Assembly (NCBI GenBank): GCA_041946755.1
Contig: JBHGBB010000072.1
Span: 1-15,670 of the forward strand
Direction of reading: 5' to 3'
Length of the DNA stretch: 15,670 nucleotides
Origin: JBHGBB01 sp041946755
Lineage (GTDB): Bacteria; UBP4; UBA4092; JAOAEQ01
Shown here: in pieces, positions 1 through 7,762 of the stretch
Layout of the letters: each line of letters opens with the position of its first letter
How positions within the stretch are numbered: the stretch's first letter is position 1
Notes under the pieces: generated by a model
What the model saw: only the letters and a program-made list of their open reading frames with translations
Database searches by the model: none
Told to the model about the DNA's origin: nothing
Program-made: the position numbers and the translations under genes

Positions 1-80
1 AGAATTAAGAGTTAAGAGTTAAGAATTAAGAGTTAAAACTTAATTTCGATATAGTTAACTTCTTAATTCTTCATTCTTAA
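1..80. repeat. Heptamer tandem array with an inverted partner array
   Basis: Positions 2-36 are five head-to-tail copies of a 7-bp unit GARTTAA (gaattaa or gagttaa). After a spacer, positions 60-80 hold three copies of TTCTTMA, which is the reverse complement of a permuted form of the same unit. The two halves could pair as an imperfect hairpin. No coding potential is seen. The same layout (short units, then the units inverted) recurs in other gaps of the left part of the window. Confidence 0.8.
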
Positions 81-92
81 CTGATTTTCACC

Positions 93-100
93 TAAGGAGG
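93..100 (+). promoter_or_regulatory. Shine-Dalgarno site of amrB
   Basis: The octamer TAAGGAGG lies 11 nt before the ATG at 112. It fixes the start of the MEMO-family gene and shows that the left-hand genome uses canonical SD sites. Confidence 0.85.
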
Positions 101-111
101 CGAATCGGGAT

Positions 112-984
112 ATGAAACCTAAAGAACATATCAACGCTCGGTATCCAGCAGTAGCCGGCCAGTTTTATCCCGGGAATAGCGATGAATTGAAAGCTGAGGT
201 TGATGGATATATCAATTCCGCGAAAATCCCGGCTAGTACCGGAGATTTGATTGGAATCATTTCCCCGCATGCCGGATACGTATATTCGGGTCATGTCGCC
301 GGGTATGCATATAAAGCACTGGTCGGTAAAAAAATCGATACCGCAATTATCGTCGGATTAAGCCATCGATATCCGATAACCGGCGCAGTAGTTTATGATT
401 CCGGGATATTTATCACTCCGGTAGATGACTCTGAAATCGACCACGACTTAGCAACAGCAATCATCAAACAGAGTTCGCTGATTTCAAGTGATCCGATGGC
501 ACATAAATATGAACATTCGCTGGAAGTCCAACTTCCTTTCCTCCAGCAGGTGGCGAAAGATACCAAAATTGTACCCATCCTGATAAATGATACTGATTCT
601 GACCTCTGCGCAGAAGTTGCGCAAGCGCTGGTTACTGCAATTACCGCCAGCGCTAAATCCGTAATATTAATCGCGAGCACCGATTTAACCCATTATCCGG
701 CATACCGCTATGCGGTTGAAGTAGATCAAGCAGCGATCTCTACCATAATTGCTTTGGATATCGACCAATTAGATAGTATAACCGATAAATGGATGAATCA
801 AGGGATTCCGAACCTGCATTGTGTGGTGTGTAGTGAAGCCGCTGTTAAAACCGTTATCCTTGCCGGTAAACTGCTGGGCGCTAATAAAGGAATCCTATTA
901 AAATATGCTAATTCCGGCGATGTCGCTATTGGTGATAAATCCCAAGTCGTCGGTTATGCGGCAATAGCAATAACCAAAACATAA
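112..984 (+). CDS. amrB: MEMO1-family protein, AmmeMemoRadiSam system protein B
   Basis: This 290-residue protein spans the usual full length of the MEMO family, a fold related to non-haem-iron dioxygenases such as LigB. Seen motifs are SPHAGYVYSGHVAGYAY (51-67), VGLSHRY (81-87), EHSLEVQLPFLQ (134-145), STDLTHY (189-195), HCVVCSEAAVK (236-246) and ANSGD (266-270). By family analogy His53, His85 and Cys240 match the metal ligands of human MEMO1 (His, His, Cys). There is no signal peptide, so it should be cytoplasmic. The start is set by a strong SD. The next gene, 118 bp downstream on the same strand, is the AMMECR1 partner; the radical SAM third member is not in the window and could lie to the left. 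The biochemical role of the bacterial trio is not established. Confidence 0.93.
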   Translation: MKPKEHINARYPAVAGQFYPGNSDELKAEVDGYINSAKIPASTGDLIGIISPHAGYVYSGHVAGYAYKALVGKKIDTAIIVGLSHRYPITGAVVYDSGIFITPVDDSEIDHDLATAIIKQSSLISSDPMAHKYEHSLEVQLPFLQQVAKDTKIVPILINDTDSDLCAEVAQALVTAITASAKSVILIASTDLTHYPAYRYAVEVDQAAISTIIALDIDQLDSITDKWMNQGIPNLHCVVCSEAAVKTVILAGKLLGANKGILLKYANSGDVAIGDKSQVVGYAAIAITKT

Positions 985-1102
985 AAACGGAGAAACGAAG
1001 GAACTAAAAAACCACGAAATAAGGAATAAAATACAAATTTATATTTCCTGATTTTCGTATCGTTTGTTCTTCCGTTCTTTCGTTCTTTCGTTAGCATAAT
1101 AT
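985..1102. repeat. Octamer repeat arrays in inverted order between amrB and amrA
   Basis: From 987 to 1026 the sequence reads as five 8-bp units of the loose form ACNANGAA (acggagaa, acgaagga and so on). At 1066-1089 it reads as gttcttcc, gttctttc, gttctttc, the same purine-rich unit on the other strand. The gap is therefore a purine-rich array followed by its inverted, pyrimidine-rich counterpart. No SD site for the downstream gene is visible at its expected place. Confidence 0.7.
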
Positions 1103-1729
1103 ATGGATAATGACGAAACCAGATTTGATACTTCAAAAAAGAAACAGAATGATAAACCATTCGACTCCGCTCAGGATAAACCGGTACTCGCCGGAAAGGG
1201 AAAACAACTCTTACTTGCTATCGCCCGGGAAACGATTGAACAATATATCCGATCGCATCGCATCCCGAAATTGAGTTCCGATAACCCGGAACTGAACCAG
1301 CAATTAGGTGCGTTTGTAACCTTGACTATCGACGGCCAGCTCCGAGGATGTATCGGCCGATTCGAACCGGATATGCCGGTAGCGGAAGTGGTACAAGAGA
1401 TGGCGCTCGCTGCTGCAACGCAAGACCCGCGATTTCCTCCGGTAACTCCGGTAGAATTAAACCGGATTCGAATCGAGATTTCGGTATTAACCCCGCGCCG
1501 TAAAATAAACGATATTCATGAAATTGAAGTTGGTAAACATGGGCTCTATATTACCCGGGATTGGTGTAGCGGAACGCTCTTACCGCAAGTAGCGACCGAT
1601 TATAACTGGACCAGAGAAGAGTTCTTAGAACATACTTGCTATAAAGCCGGATTACCTCGAGAAGCCTGGAAAGATAAAAAGACCGAAATTTGGGTATATA
1701 GCGCGGAAATATTTCATGAAGAAAAGTGA
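1103..1729 (+). CDS. amrA: AMMECR1-domain protein, AmmeMemoRadiSam system protein A
   Basis: The 208-residue product contains the AMMECR1 domain from about residue 34 to 206. The signature LRGCIGRFEP is at 80-89, followed by the conserved segments AAATQDPRFPPVTP (103-116), LTPRRKI (129-135), GLYI (147-150) and TLLPQVA (158-164). The function is unknown. The family co-occurs with MEMO proteins and a radical SAM enzyme, and here it directly follows the MEMO gene. The N-terminus is odd: residues 1-33 lie outside the domain, are highly charged, and include KPFDSAQDKP (18-27), encoded by what looks like a dispersed repeat. The ATG at 1103 has no SD site and the preceding bases are octamer repeat, so the annotated start is uncertain; no other in-frame ATG lies before the domain. 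Confidence 0.9.
   Translation: MDNDETRFDTSKKKQNDKPFDSAQDKPVLAGKGKQLLLAIARETIEQYIRSHRIPKLSSDNPELNQQLGAFVTLTIDGQLRGCIGRFEPDMPVAEVVQEMALAAATQDPRFPPVTPVELNRIRIEISVLTPRRKINDIHEIEVGKHGLYITRDWCSGTLLPQVATDYNWTREEFLEHTCYKAGLPREAWKDKKTEIWVYSAEIFHEEK
1158..1181 (+). repeat. Dispersed-repeat insert translated as FDSAQDK inside amrA
   Basis: The DNA ttcgactccgctcaggat and its flanks encode PFDSAQDKP, upstream of the AMMECR1 domain. This peptide is familiar to me as the translation of a short dispersed repeat in several candidate-phylum genomes; that is recall, not a search. It keeps the reading frame open and sits in a region where the family has no conserved sequence. Confidence 0.55.
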
Positions 1730-1740
1730 CTCAATTTCGG

Positions 1741-1866
1741 AATGCGGATTGAAAAACTAACACAGAGAACACTGCGATTACCTGAGCAAAACAAAAGAGA
1801 AAATAGTATATTCATAATGTTTAATATTCTCTCCGCTTTTCTCTGCGCTCTCTGCGGTTGGATTTG
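1741..1866. repeat. Purine/pyrimidine short-unit repeats between convergent amrA and GH57 genes
   Basis: The left side (about 1759-1776 and 1793-1810) is purine-rich with AGAGAA-type words. The right side (1829-1862) is built from short words such as ttctctcc, gcttttct, ctgcgctc and tctgcggt. Read on the minus strand, the right side is the CGCAGAG-type intergenic repeat seen in many environmental bacterial genomes. The two sides are inverted with respect to each other. No standard intrinsic terminator is seen, although the inverted layout may serve both convergent genes. Confidence 0.55.
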
Positions 1867-1867
1867 A

Positions 1868-4087
1868 CTACACGCTCCACATCAAATCTTCATAATTTTC
1901 TGCCGGGACCGTAAATTGGATCACTCCATTCGCCGGGCAGCGTTGTAAATCTATCTCGCCATGTTTGATATGTAGCTGTAGCTGGATAATATCCCCTGCA
2001 GCCGCACCTAAATCGGTAAACGGAATCCCTAATTCGATAATTTTATTTGCCGCTACACTAATTAATTGTTTCTGAGATACCCACCCACCGTTATTCGGCT
2101 CTTTTTCCCAGGCGGTTATCTCGCATTTATCTTCCTGTTTCAGCACTGTTACTTCCAACAGTTTCCGTTGTGGTCTGAAAAAATAGATATAGGTGGTGAT
2201 TCCACTAAACTCGGTACTGCATATCGGTAGATTGGTATCGATACGCAGATATATATTATTCAAATCGAATCCGCAATAGATGCTTTTAACAACACTATGT
2301 GCCGGTTCCATCGTCCCGCCGCTCCGGCTAACCTCATATTTCCCGGCGTTAATCCATTCATAATAATCGGTTACTTTTCCGTCGATTTTCGGCTTGGTTA
2401 ATCCGACCGGGACCGAAAGTAATTCTTTTTTAACGCGTTTGATTGGTATCGCTAATTCCGGGGGAATATCCAACCCTAACGCGGTATAGATATTCGCCAA
2501 ATGCTGGCGATAGAGAGCGTCAAACTGATCGTCTAGTCCGGAAGAATGCTCTTCCCCATACCACCAATTCCAATCGCTTCCTTCAGCTATATAGAGGCAT
2601 TTTGCCGCTAACTCCAGATTCGCCTTCCCAACCTCAGCTTCTTTCGCCGCGGCATAAACTTTTCTGGTTGCATCCAGTAGCTGCCAAGAAGCGTTATCTT
2701 CTTCACCGCCGATCCAAATCGCAAAATTACTATCGATCCAAGACCCGGGATAAATCTTTTTTACCTGTCGCAACGGTGCAACTTGATGCGAACCAATAAA
2801 TTCTGAAATGGTAGTGCTTTTTATCAATGGATGGTCATTTAGCTTTTCATAAAGCAAATGCAGAAAATCGTTTCCATCATTTGGATAATATTCCCAGGCA
2901 TTCTCGCCATCTAAAACCACCGATACCAAATGGTCTTCAGGTTCATTTGCCACCTGTTCCGCGATCTTCTCTAATCGGGAAATGAAATCCGACACCGCTG
3001 TTTTTGTTTCCATTTTAAAATAATGGAATCCGATTAAATCGGATAAGGTGCGATCGCGGAAGACTATCTGGACCTGTTTATCTTTTTCTCCGACCAGATA
3101 GGGATGATATAATACGGATTGCGGATTGGGAATTGGGGATTGCGGGTTGTAGTTTTTTAATTCCGAAATGGAATGGTTTAGAATCCCTTCGTCGGTAGCC
3201 AGCCATCGGAGCCCATATTGTGCCGCCAAGGCAACCACCGCATCAGAAACCGACCCTTCAGAAGGCCAAATCCCGGCGGGAGGTCGTCCGAACCGATTTT
3301 GGTATAATTCGACTGCGGTCCGGATTTGGATTTCCGCATCTTCCGGATGAACGAACCTCGGTTCCGGGAGTTTTATTCCCGGCTGCGATATTTTCGCTAT
3401 GTCAGTATCACAAAGGAGTGGAAGTATCGGATGATAATATGGCGTTATCGATACTTCGAGTTTATTCTGCTCCTGCAATCGACGATATAATGGGATAATC
3501 TCATTGAGAATCGTGATCTGTTTTTCAACTACTAACGCTTTATCCGATTCCGAGAATTTCTTCCCTTGATTAATTAATTCTGCTAATTCCGGATATCGCT
3601 GGCGATGCATCGGATCGAACCAAACGAGGTTAAACCATACCTGGAGATCGAGATAATCCTGTTTCGTATAATATCGGCTGATATTATCGAGTTCTTCTTT
3701 ACTAAGAAACCGGCCACGCCGGTCTAGCAATTCCGCATACCGAGGATATGGATTTACCATTGTATCCCAATTCGCAAAAAAGAAATGCAATAGAAGAAAC
3801 TGTTTATCTTCCGGAGTCAGCTCCGATACCGGCTTTTTGGTAACATCGAGAAAATCGTCGGAAGCTTGTTCTTGAGTATACAATTCGAGCTGCTCGATTA
3901 GGCTTGGAACCAGATTAAAGTTCTGTTTTAGATTCGGATACGACTCCAACATTGCCGGAAGGTCATAATAATCCTTGATTCCATGAAGCCGTACCCAGGG
4001 GAAAAAACATCGACCGCTTATCGCATCCCGATAATACGGTTGATGCATATGCCAGAGGAACGCTAGATAGATAGGTTTTATCGTCAT
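1868..4087 (-). CDS. Glycoside hydrolase family 57 alpha-glucan-active enzyme with C-terminal glucodextranase-like module
   Basis: This 739-residue protein starts directly with a GH57 catalytic barrel. GH57 motifs are visible: HMHQPYY (13-19), SITPYYHPILPLL (213-225), GIWPSEGSVSD (272-282) with the likely nucleophile Glu277, VVLDGENAWEYY (390-401) with the likely acid/base Asp393, and a Trp-rich segment SDWNWWYGEEH (504-514). Residues about 560-735 form a beta-rich region resembling the C-terminal module of glucodextranase. GH57 enzymes hydrolyse or transfer alpha-1,4/1,6 glucans, but the exact activity cannot be read here. There is no signal peptide, which suggests cytoplasmic glycogen or maltodextrin handling. 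Residues 314-324 (NPQSPIPNPQS) are encoded by a heptamer tandem array and look inserted. The gene converges with amrA and diverges from the c-di-GMP gene. No strong SD is seen at its ATG. Confidence 0.92.
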   Translation of the reverse strand: MTIKPIYLAFLWHMHQPYYRDAISGRCFFPWVRLHGIKDYYDLPAMLESYPNLKQNFNLVPSLIEQLELYTQEQASDDFLDVTKKPVSELTPEDKQFLLLHFFFANWDTMVNPYPRYAELLDRRGRFLSKEELDNISRYYTKQDYLDLQVWFNLVWFDPMHRQRYPELAELINQGKKFSESDKALVVEKQITILNEIIPLYRRLQEQNKLEVSITPYYHPILPLLCDTDIAKISQPGIKLPEPRFVHPEDAEIQIRTAVELYQNRFGRPPAGIWPSEGSVSDAVVALAAQYGLRWLATDEGILNHSISELKNYNPQSPIPNPQSVLYHPYLVGEKDKQVQIVFRDRTLSDLIGFHYFKMETKTAVSDFISRLEKIAEQVANEPEDHLVSVVLDGENAWEYYPNDGNDFLHLLYEKLNDHPLIKSTTISEFIGSHQVAPLRQVKKIYPGSWIDSNFAIWIGGEEDNASWQLLDATRKVYAAAKEAEVGKANLELAAKCLYIAEGSDWNWWYGEEHSSGLDDQFDALYRQHLANIYTALGLDIPPELAIPIKRVKKELLSVPVGLTKPKIDGKVTDYYEWINAGKYEVSRSGGTMEPAHSVVKSIYCGFDLNNIYLRIDTNLPICSTEFSGITTYIYFFRPQRKLLEVTVLKQEDKCEITAWEKEPNNGGWVSQKQLISVAANKIIELGIPFTDLGAAAGDIIQLQLHIKHGEIDLQRCPANGVIQFTVPAENYEDLMWSV
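3116..3150. repeat. Heptamer tandem array inside the GH57 gene
   Basis: Five consecutive 7-bp units on the + strand read ggattgc, ggattgg, gaattgg, ggattgc, gggttgt. On the coding (-) strand they are translated in frame as NPQSPIPNPQS, between ISELKNY and the conserved LYHPYLV segment. The unit size matches the heptamer arrays found in intergenic gaps of the same segment. Confidence 0.75.
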
Positions 4088-4115
4088 AGTTTTGGGGTTG
4101 TCGGTATCCTTACTT

Positions 4116-4146
4116 ATTATATCAGAAATTTAATATACCAGCTCAA
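4116..4146 (-). promoter_or_regulatory. Possible sigma70-type promoter of the GH57 gene
   Basis: On the minus strand TATAAT occupies 4121-4116, and a TTGAGC box occupies 4146-4141 with a 19-bp spacer, slightly longer than ideal. The predicted start of transcription lies about 20 nt before the ATG at 4087. The surrounding 4088-4314 gap separates two divergent genes and shows no other clear element. Confidence 0.4.
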
Positions 4147-4314
4147 GGGAATCTGTTCTATCCACCTGAACTAGCTTGATGTCGGTTCATTATTAATCGA
4201 TCAATAAACTTTTAGTTGACTACTAGACAACTCTGCGCTAAACTATTTCTGTGAATAAATAAGCATTTTATCCTTTTAAACCACGGTCGAGGTTTTAGAA
4301 AACAAAAATCTATT

Positions 4315-6267
4315 TTGATATCAAATAAATCGTTTTTTCGAAATGAGATATTCTGGCGAACTGTTGTTCTAACCTTTTTAATCTTCTTTTTAAGTGCGAT
4401 TGTGATTTATACCGCCTGCTGGCTAGCCCGGGAACAAATCGCATATGTTCGCGCCAGCGCTATTATCCTCATCTTGGGCGCACTTCTAACCGCGAGTGTT
4501 ATTTTAATGGTCTGGAATAATTATTTCCATAGTTTCCAGCTTACCCAGTTAAATGCTACTTTAGAAACCAGAGTCGCAGAACGTACTCGTGAATTGGAGC
4601 AAGCGGCACTCAATGTCCAGCATCGGGTGAATGAATTGGAAACATTCAATGCTCTAGCTGCATCAATCGCCCATTCCCATAATTTGCAGGAGATTTTCTG
4701 GATTGCAGTACCGCGAATTCTCGAAGTTACTGGATTTAACGCCTGTTGGGTATTTATAAAAGATCGGGATTTAGGAACATTTAATCCATCATTCTATTTA
4801 GGCAACCTTGCTAATATCACTGAAGCAGAAGCAAACGCTACTATTAACGAATGCGTTTGTCCAAAAGTGCTATTAGCGCGAGAAATTCTGGTAACGAACC
4901 GGGTTGGAGAATGCGTTCGATTTAGCCCTGAATTTGTAGTTAAAAGCGGGATCGTAAGTTATGTTTGTATTCCATTAATTGCTCGAAAAGAAGTGCTTGG
5001 GAACCTGCTCTTAGCCACAACAACCGAAAAAAAGCTTTCCGACATCGATCGGGATCTGCTCAATCTTTTTGGGAACGAATTGGGGATTGCTCTCGAAACC
5101 GCACTCTTATTCCAAAACCTGGAACGGCAGGCTACCACCGATGGGTTAACCGGTCTCTATAACCGCCGTTATCTAGATGAGGTCTTCCGCCGTGAAATCG
5201 AACGGGTTAAACGAAAAGATATCAAAATCAGTATGCTACTGATAGATATCTATAATTTCAAATACTTCAATGATACCCAAGGTCACCCTGCGGGAGATTC
5301 CCGGTTGAAGGTTGTCGCTCGGATATTGAAAAAGAATGTACGAGCAACTGATATCGTTATTCGCTATGGTGGCGATGAATTCATTATCCTCATGCCCGAA
5401 ACAGACGAAATACAAGCGGATTTGGTGAAACGCAGGATTGAACAAGCGGTAGTATCCTGGAACAACGAATCGGATATTGATCGGCAGGATTTAGCGTTGT
5501 TTCTCCATATCGGAATCAAAACTGCCGGGAAAGATGATGCTGATGATTTAATCTCGATGGCTGATAAAGAAATGTATAAAGCGAAAGGGACCATCGACCG
5601 CAGAAAACTGATCGAGTTCCAGGAACGGAGCGAAACCGACCGAATGCGGTATACCTTGCAAGCGGTATTAAGTTTAGCGAAAGTAGTCGAGTTTAAAGAT
5701 CCCTATACTCGCGGTCATTCGGAACGGGTTAAAGAATATGCGGTGGCAATAGCGCAGCAATTAAATTTATCCCGAAAAGAAATCGATGAAATCTCATATG
5801 CTGGGCTGCTGCATGATATTGGGAAAATCAGTGTATCTTCAGCGATACTAAATAAACGCGGCCGATTAACTCCGGAAGAATTTCGGATCGTATATCAGCA
5901 TCCGGTAGTCGGGGAAACGATAGTTCGCGATGTCGAGCTGTTAAGTAACATCGCTCCATATATCCGTCATCACCATGAACGGTTTGATGGCGGAATGATT
6001 GGAGTTCCTTATCCGGGGTATCCGGACGGATTAAGCGGAAATCAGATACCTTTAGCGGCAAGAATTCTATCGGTAGCAGATGTTTTCGATGCGATGACTT
6101 CGGATCGACCTTACCGGCTTGGGATTCCTAAAGATAAAGCCGTTGAAGAAATGAAATCTAATTCCGGGACACAATTTGATCCGAAGATAATCGAAGCTTT
6201 CTTAGCGATTGTACATCGATTGGGAAATAATCCAGTTCCACCGAATCTGAATGAAGTTGGAAAGTAA
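4315..6267 (+). CDS. Membrane-anchored GAF-GGDEF-HD-GYP protein (cyclic-di-GMP synthesis and breakdown)
   Basis: The 650-residue product has two membrane helices (about 14-36 and 46-68), a charged coiled coil (75-110), a GAF sensor region (about 120-265), a GGDEF domain (about 270-430) and an HD-GYP domain (about 445-630). GGDEF is intact as YGGDEF (351-356), with an inhibitory-site motif RATD (343-346) five residues before GGDEF. The usual DxD before FK is D-I-Y here (310-312), so the second Asp is missing. HD-GYP shows GHSERV (467-472), HDIGK (500-504), HPVVGE (529-534), HHHERFDG (552-559) and a GYP loop (568-570). Eight extra residues separate HHERFDG from GYPDGL. It probably makes and hydrolyses c-di-GMP at the membrane in response to a GAF ligand. 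The start is a TTG with poor SD; no in-frame ATG lies upstream. Confidence 0.92.
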   Translation: MISNKSFFRNEIFWRTVVLTFLIFFLSAIVIYTACWLAREQIAYVRASAIILILGALLTASVILMVWNNYFHSFQLTQLNATLETRVAERTRELEQAALNVQHRVNELETFNALAASIAHSHNLQEIFWIAVPRILEVTGFNACWVFIKDRDLGTFNPSFYLGNLANITEAEANATINECVCPKVLLAREILVTNRVGECVRFSPEFVVKSGIVSYVCIPLIARKEVLGNLLLATTTEKKLSDIDRDLLNLFGNELGIALETALLFQNLERQATTDGLTGLYNRRYLDEVFRREIERVKRKDIKISMLLIDIYNFKYFNDTQGHPAGDSRLKVVARILKKNVRATDIVIRYGGDEFIILMPETDEIQADLVKRRIEQAVVSWNNESDIDRQDLALFLHIGIKTAGKDDADDLISMADKEMYKAKGTIDRRKLIEFQERSETDRMRYTLQAVLSLAKVVEFKDPYTRGHSERVKEYAVAIAQQLNLSRKEIDEISYAGLLHDIGKISVSSAILNKRGRLTPEEFRIVYQHPVVGETIVRDVELLSNIAPYIRHHHERFDGGMIGVPYPGYPDGLSGNQIPLAARILSVADVFDAMTSDRPYRLGIPKDKAVEEMKSNSGTQFDPKIIEAFLAIVHRLGNNPVPPNLNEVGK

Positions 6268-6328
6268 GAGCCACGCGATTGTTTTGTCCAACACCCGGAT
6301 TTATATCTACCCCATCCAGTTATATCAA

Positions 6329-6664
6329 CTAAACGGTGACGACTTCATTGTCGAGCAATAATCCCTGAATTATCTGCATAGTAGATATTTTCCCTACCGC
6401 AATTTTATCTTCGATTCCAAAGAATTCTATACAGGTTCGGCAGGCGATTATTTCTATTCCTGCAGCTTCGATTTTCTTGAGCTGATTTAATACTTGCGAG
6501 TCTGTAGTAAGAAGCTTTACCGATGCGTTCCAGCAAATAATTTTATTCGGTTTATTCGGTTGGTCGGGAAGCAATCTAAGGAAATTTGCCATAATCAATT
6601 CCCCGAGTTTTTGCTCACCGTTCCCTAATTCAGTTGAAGATAATAAAACGATTTTCTCTTTCAT
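6329..6664 (-). CDS. DsrE-like protein matching the C-terminal domain of YedF
   Basis: At 111 residues this is a single DsrE/DsrF-like alpha/beta domain. The segments ELGNGEQKLGELIMANFLRLL (12-32), KIICWNASVKLL (41-52), GIEIIACRTCIEFFGI (69-84) and VGKISTMQII (90-99) follow the pattern of the C-terminal half of YedF, a sulfurtransferase-like protein linked to selenium metabolism in some genomes. A CxxC pair (Cys75, Cys78) sits where the family has its conserved cysteines. The N-terminal TusA/SirA domain of YedF is absent, and the 60-bp gap upstream cannot hold it. The gene is last in a minus-strand series behind the GNAT gene and converges with the c-di-GMP gene. A role in sulfur or selenium transfer is inferred only. 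No SD is seen at its ATG. Confidence 0.75.
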   Translation of the reverse strand: MKEKIVLLSSTELGNGEQKLGELIMANFLRLLPDQPNKPNKIICWNASVKLLTTDSQVLNQLKKIEAAGIEIIACRTCIEFFGIEDKIAVGKISTMQIIQGLLLDNEVVTV

Positions 6665-6724
6665 AATTTATTCTGATTATTAATGTTGCTTTTTGTTGAT
6701 TGTTTCAGATTTCGATATTCGGAT

Positions 6725-7264
6725 TTATTTTTTAAGGTAATCTTCTCGGAGTATACTCATGACATAGAAATCGCAGAATTTACCTTCATGAAACATTGCT
6801 TGTCGGAGAGTGCCTTCTAATTTAAACCCGGCTTTTTCATACGCTTTTTTCCCGGCAACATTATCCGCCCAAACCTGGAGCTGGATTCGGTTCAGCCCTA
6901 AAGTTCGAAATCCATAATCGACTATAAGTTTGGTCACTTCGCTACCATATCCTTTACCCCAGAACTTAGAATCGCTGATAATGATTCCAAAAGTAGCAGC
7001 GCGACTGACTAAATCGACCCGATATAATCCAGCGTGTCCAACTGGAATATCTCCCTCTTTAACAACAATAGTAAATAGGATTAAATCTTTTTCTTTATAT
7101 AAACCGCGGATAAACTCTTCCTGTCGAACACGATTGGTTGGAAATGCGATAAAAAATGAATACCGCACTTCCGGATTATTGCCGCACCGACAGAATAGAT
7201 CTAAATCCGATAATTCTACTGAACGGAGATATACCTTTTCCCCAATAATGAATTCATTTTCCAT
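6725..7264 (-). CDS. GNAT-family N-acetyltransferase (RimJ/RimL type)
   Basis: The product is 179 residues if it starts at the ATG whose first base is 7264. That start gives MENEFIIGEKVYLRS, a typical beginning for RimL-type GNATs, and is preferred over a GTG three codons upstream. The acetyl-CoA loop is KFWGKGYGSE (100-109), matching Q/RxxGxG-type signatures. Later family marks are LGLNRIQLQVWADNVAGKKAYEKAGF in two halves (122-131 and 132-147), and EGTLRQAMFHEGKFCD (150-165). Such enzymes acetylate amino groups of ribosomal proteins, antibiotics or small molecules, and the substrate cannot be told here. It precedes the DsrE-like gene by 60 bp on the same strand, which suggests joint transcription. 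Confidence 0.88.
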   Translation of the reverse strand: MENEFIIGEKVYLRSVELSDLDLFCRCGNNPEVRYSFFIAFPTNRVRQEEFIRGLYKEKDLILFTIVVKEGDIPVGHAGLYRVDLVSRAATFGIIISDSKFWGKGYGSEVTKLIVDYGFRTLGLNRIQLQVWADNVAGKKAYEKAGFKLEGTLRQAMFHEGKFCDFYVMSILREDYLKK

Positions 7265-7279
7265 ATAGTTCACATATTA

Positions 7280-7334
7280 GACTATAGAAAATAGTCTGTA
7301 GATAGAAGCAACTTTCTCTGTATTTTCTATATCG
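7280..7334. repeat. Short-unit array with inverted half upstream of the GNAT gene
   Basis: A small hairpin GACTAT-agaaa-ATAGTC occupies 7280-7296. The stretch can be read as 7-bp words gactata, gaaaata, gtctgta, gatagaa, followed by the inverted-type words ttctctg, tattttc, tatatcg (7314-7334); tattttc is the exact reverse complement of gaaaata. Units are degenerate, so this is weaker than the arrays at 1-80 and 7788-7829. Confidence 0.45.
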
Positions 7335-7359
7335 TTTTTGCTAGTTATGGTCTACTTCA

Positions 7360-7755
7360 TTAAGTCGTAGCCCGGTTTTTGCCCATCTTCAATCCTTTTT
7401 CGACTAACGGTGGGATATCTTCGATTTTAAATGGTTTCTTTAATGTCCCGACGTATAAATGTTTGACCACAAACAATTCATACGCTTGTATCGGATTATC
7501 CAGAATCGTTGCGGTACAGAGAATAAATGGAATCGCTTGCTGATTTCGCGATAACTCGTTGGCGACCGCCAATCCACTATCATCCGGCATTTGGATATCC
7601 AAGAAAATCAGGTCTGGTGATGCTTTCTGAATCTGTTCGATACCCTCTTTGGCACCTCCCGCAGTTAACACTGTATATCCATCGGATTCAAGGATTTGTT
7701 TTATTACGGTTCGAATGTCCGGTTCGTCATCAATAATAAGAATTTTCTTAGCCAC
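7360..7755 (-). CDS. Stand-alone response regulator receiver protein
   Basis: The 131-residue product is one CheY-like receiver domain with no output domain. Conserved residues are the acidic pair Asp9/Asp10 with Glu11 (LIIDDEPD), the phosphoacceptor Asp53 (IFLDIQMP, 50-57), Thr81 and Lys107 in the KKPF motif (106-109). It starts with GTG, supported by a strong SD AAGGAGG on the minus strand (about 7772-7766), nine bases away. No histidine kinase is adjacent, so the partner is unknown. It lies between the large secreted PKD protein upstream and the GNAT gene downstream, all on the same strand. Confidence 0.93.
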   Translation of the reverse strand: MAKKILIIDDEPDIRTVIKQILESDGYTVLTAGGAKEGIEQIQKASPDLIFLDIQMPDDSGLAVANELSRNQQAIPFILCTATILDNPIQAYELFVVKHLYVGTLKKPFKIEDIPPLVEKGLKMGKNRATT

Positions 7756-7762
7756 TGTTTCG

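Noticed and set aside
1..80. CRISPR-like array
   Set aside because: Units are 7 bp with no spacers; no cas genes are present.
954..1160. Minus-strand frame across the amrB-amrA gap
   Set aside because: It is made mainly of translated octamer repeats and overlaps both genes.
2443..2799. Plus-strand frame antisense to the GH57 gene
   Set aside because: Antisense shadow of a strongly supported gene, with no domain and no start signal.
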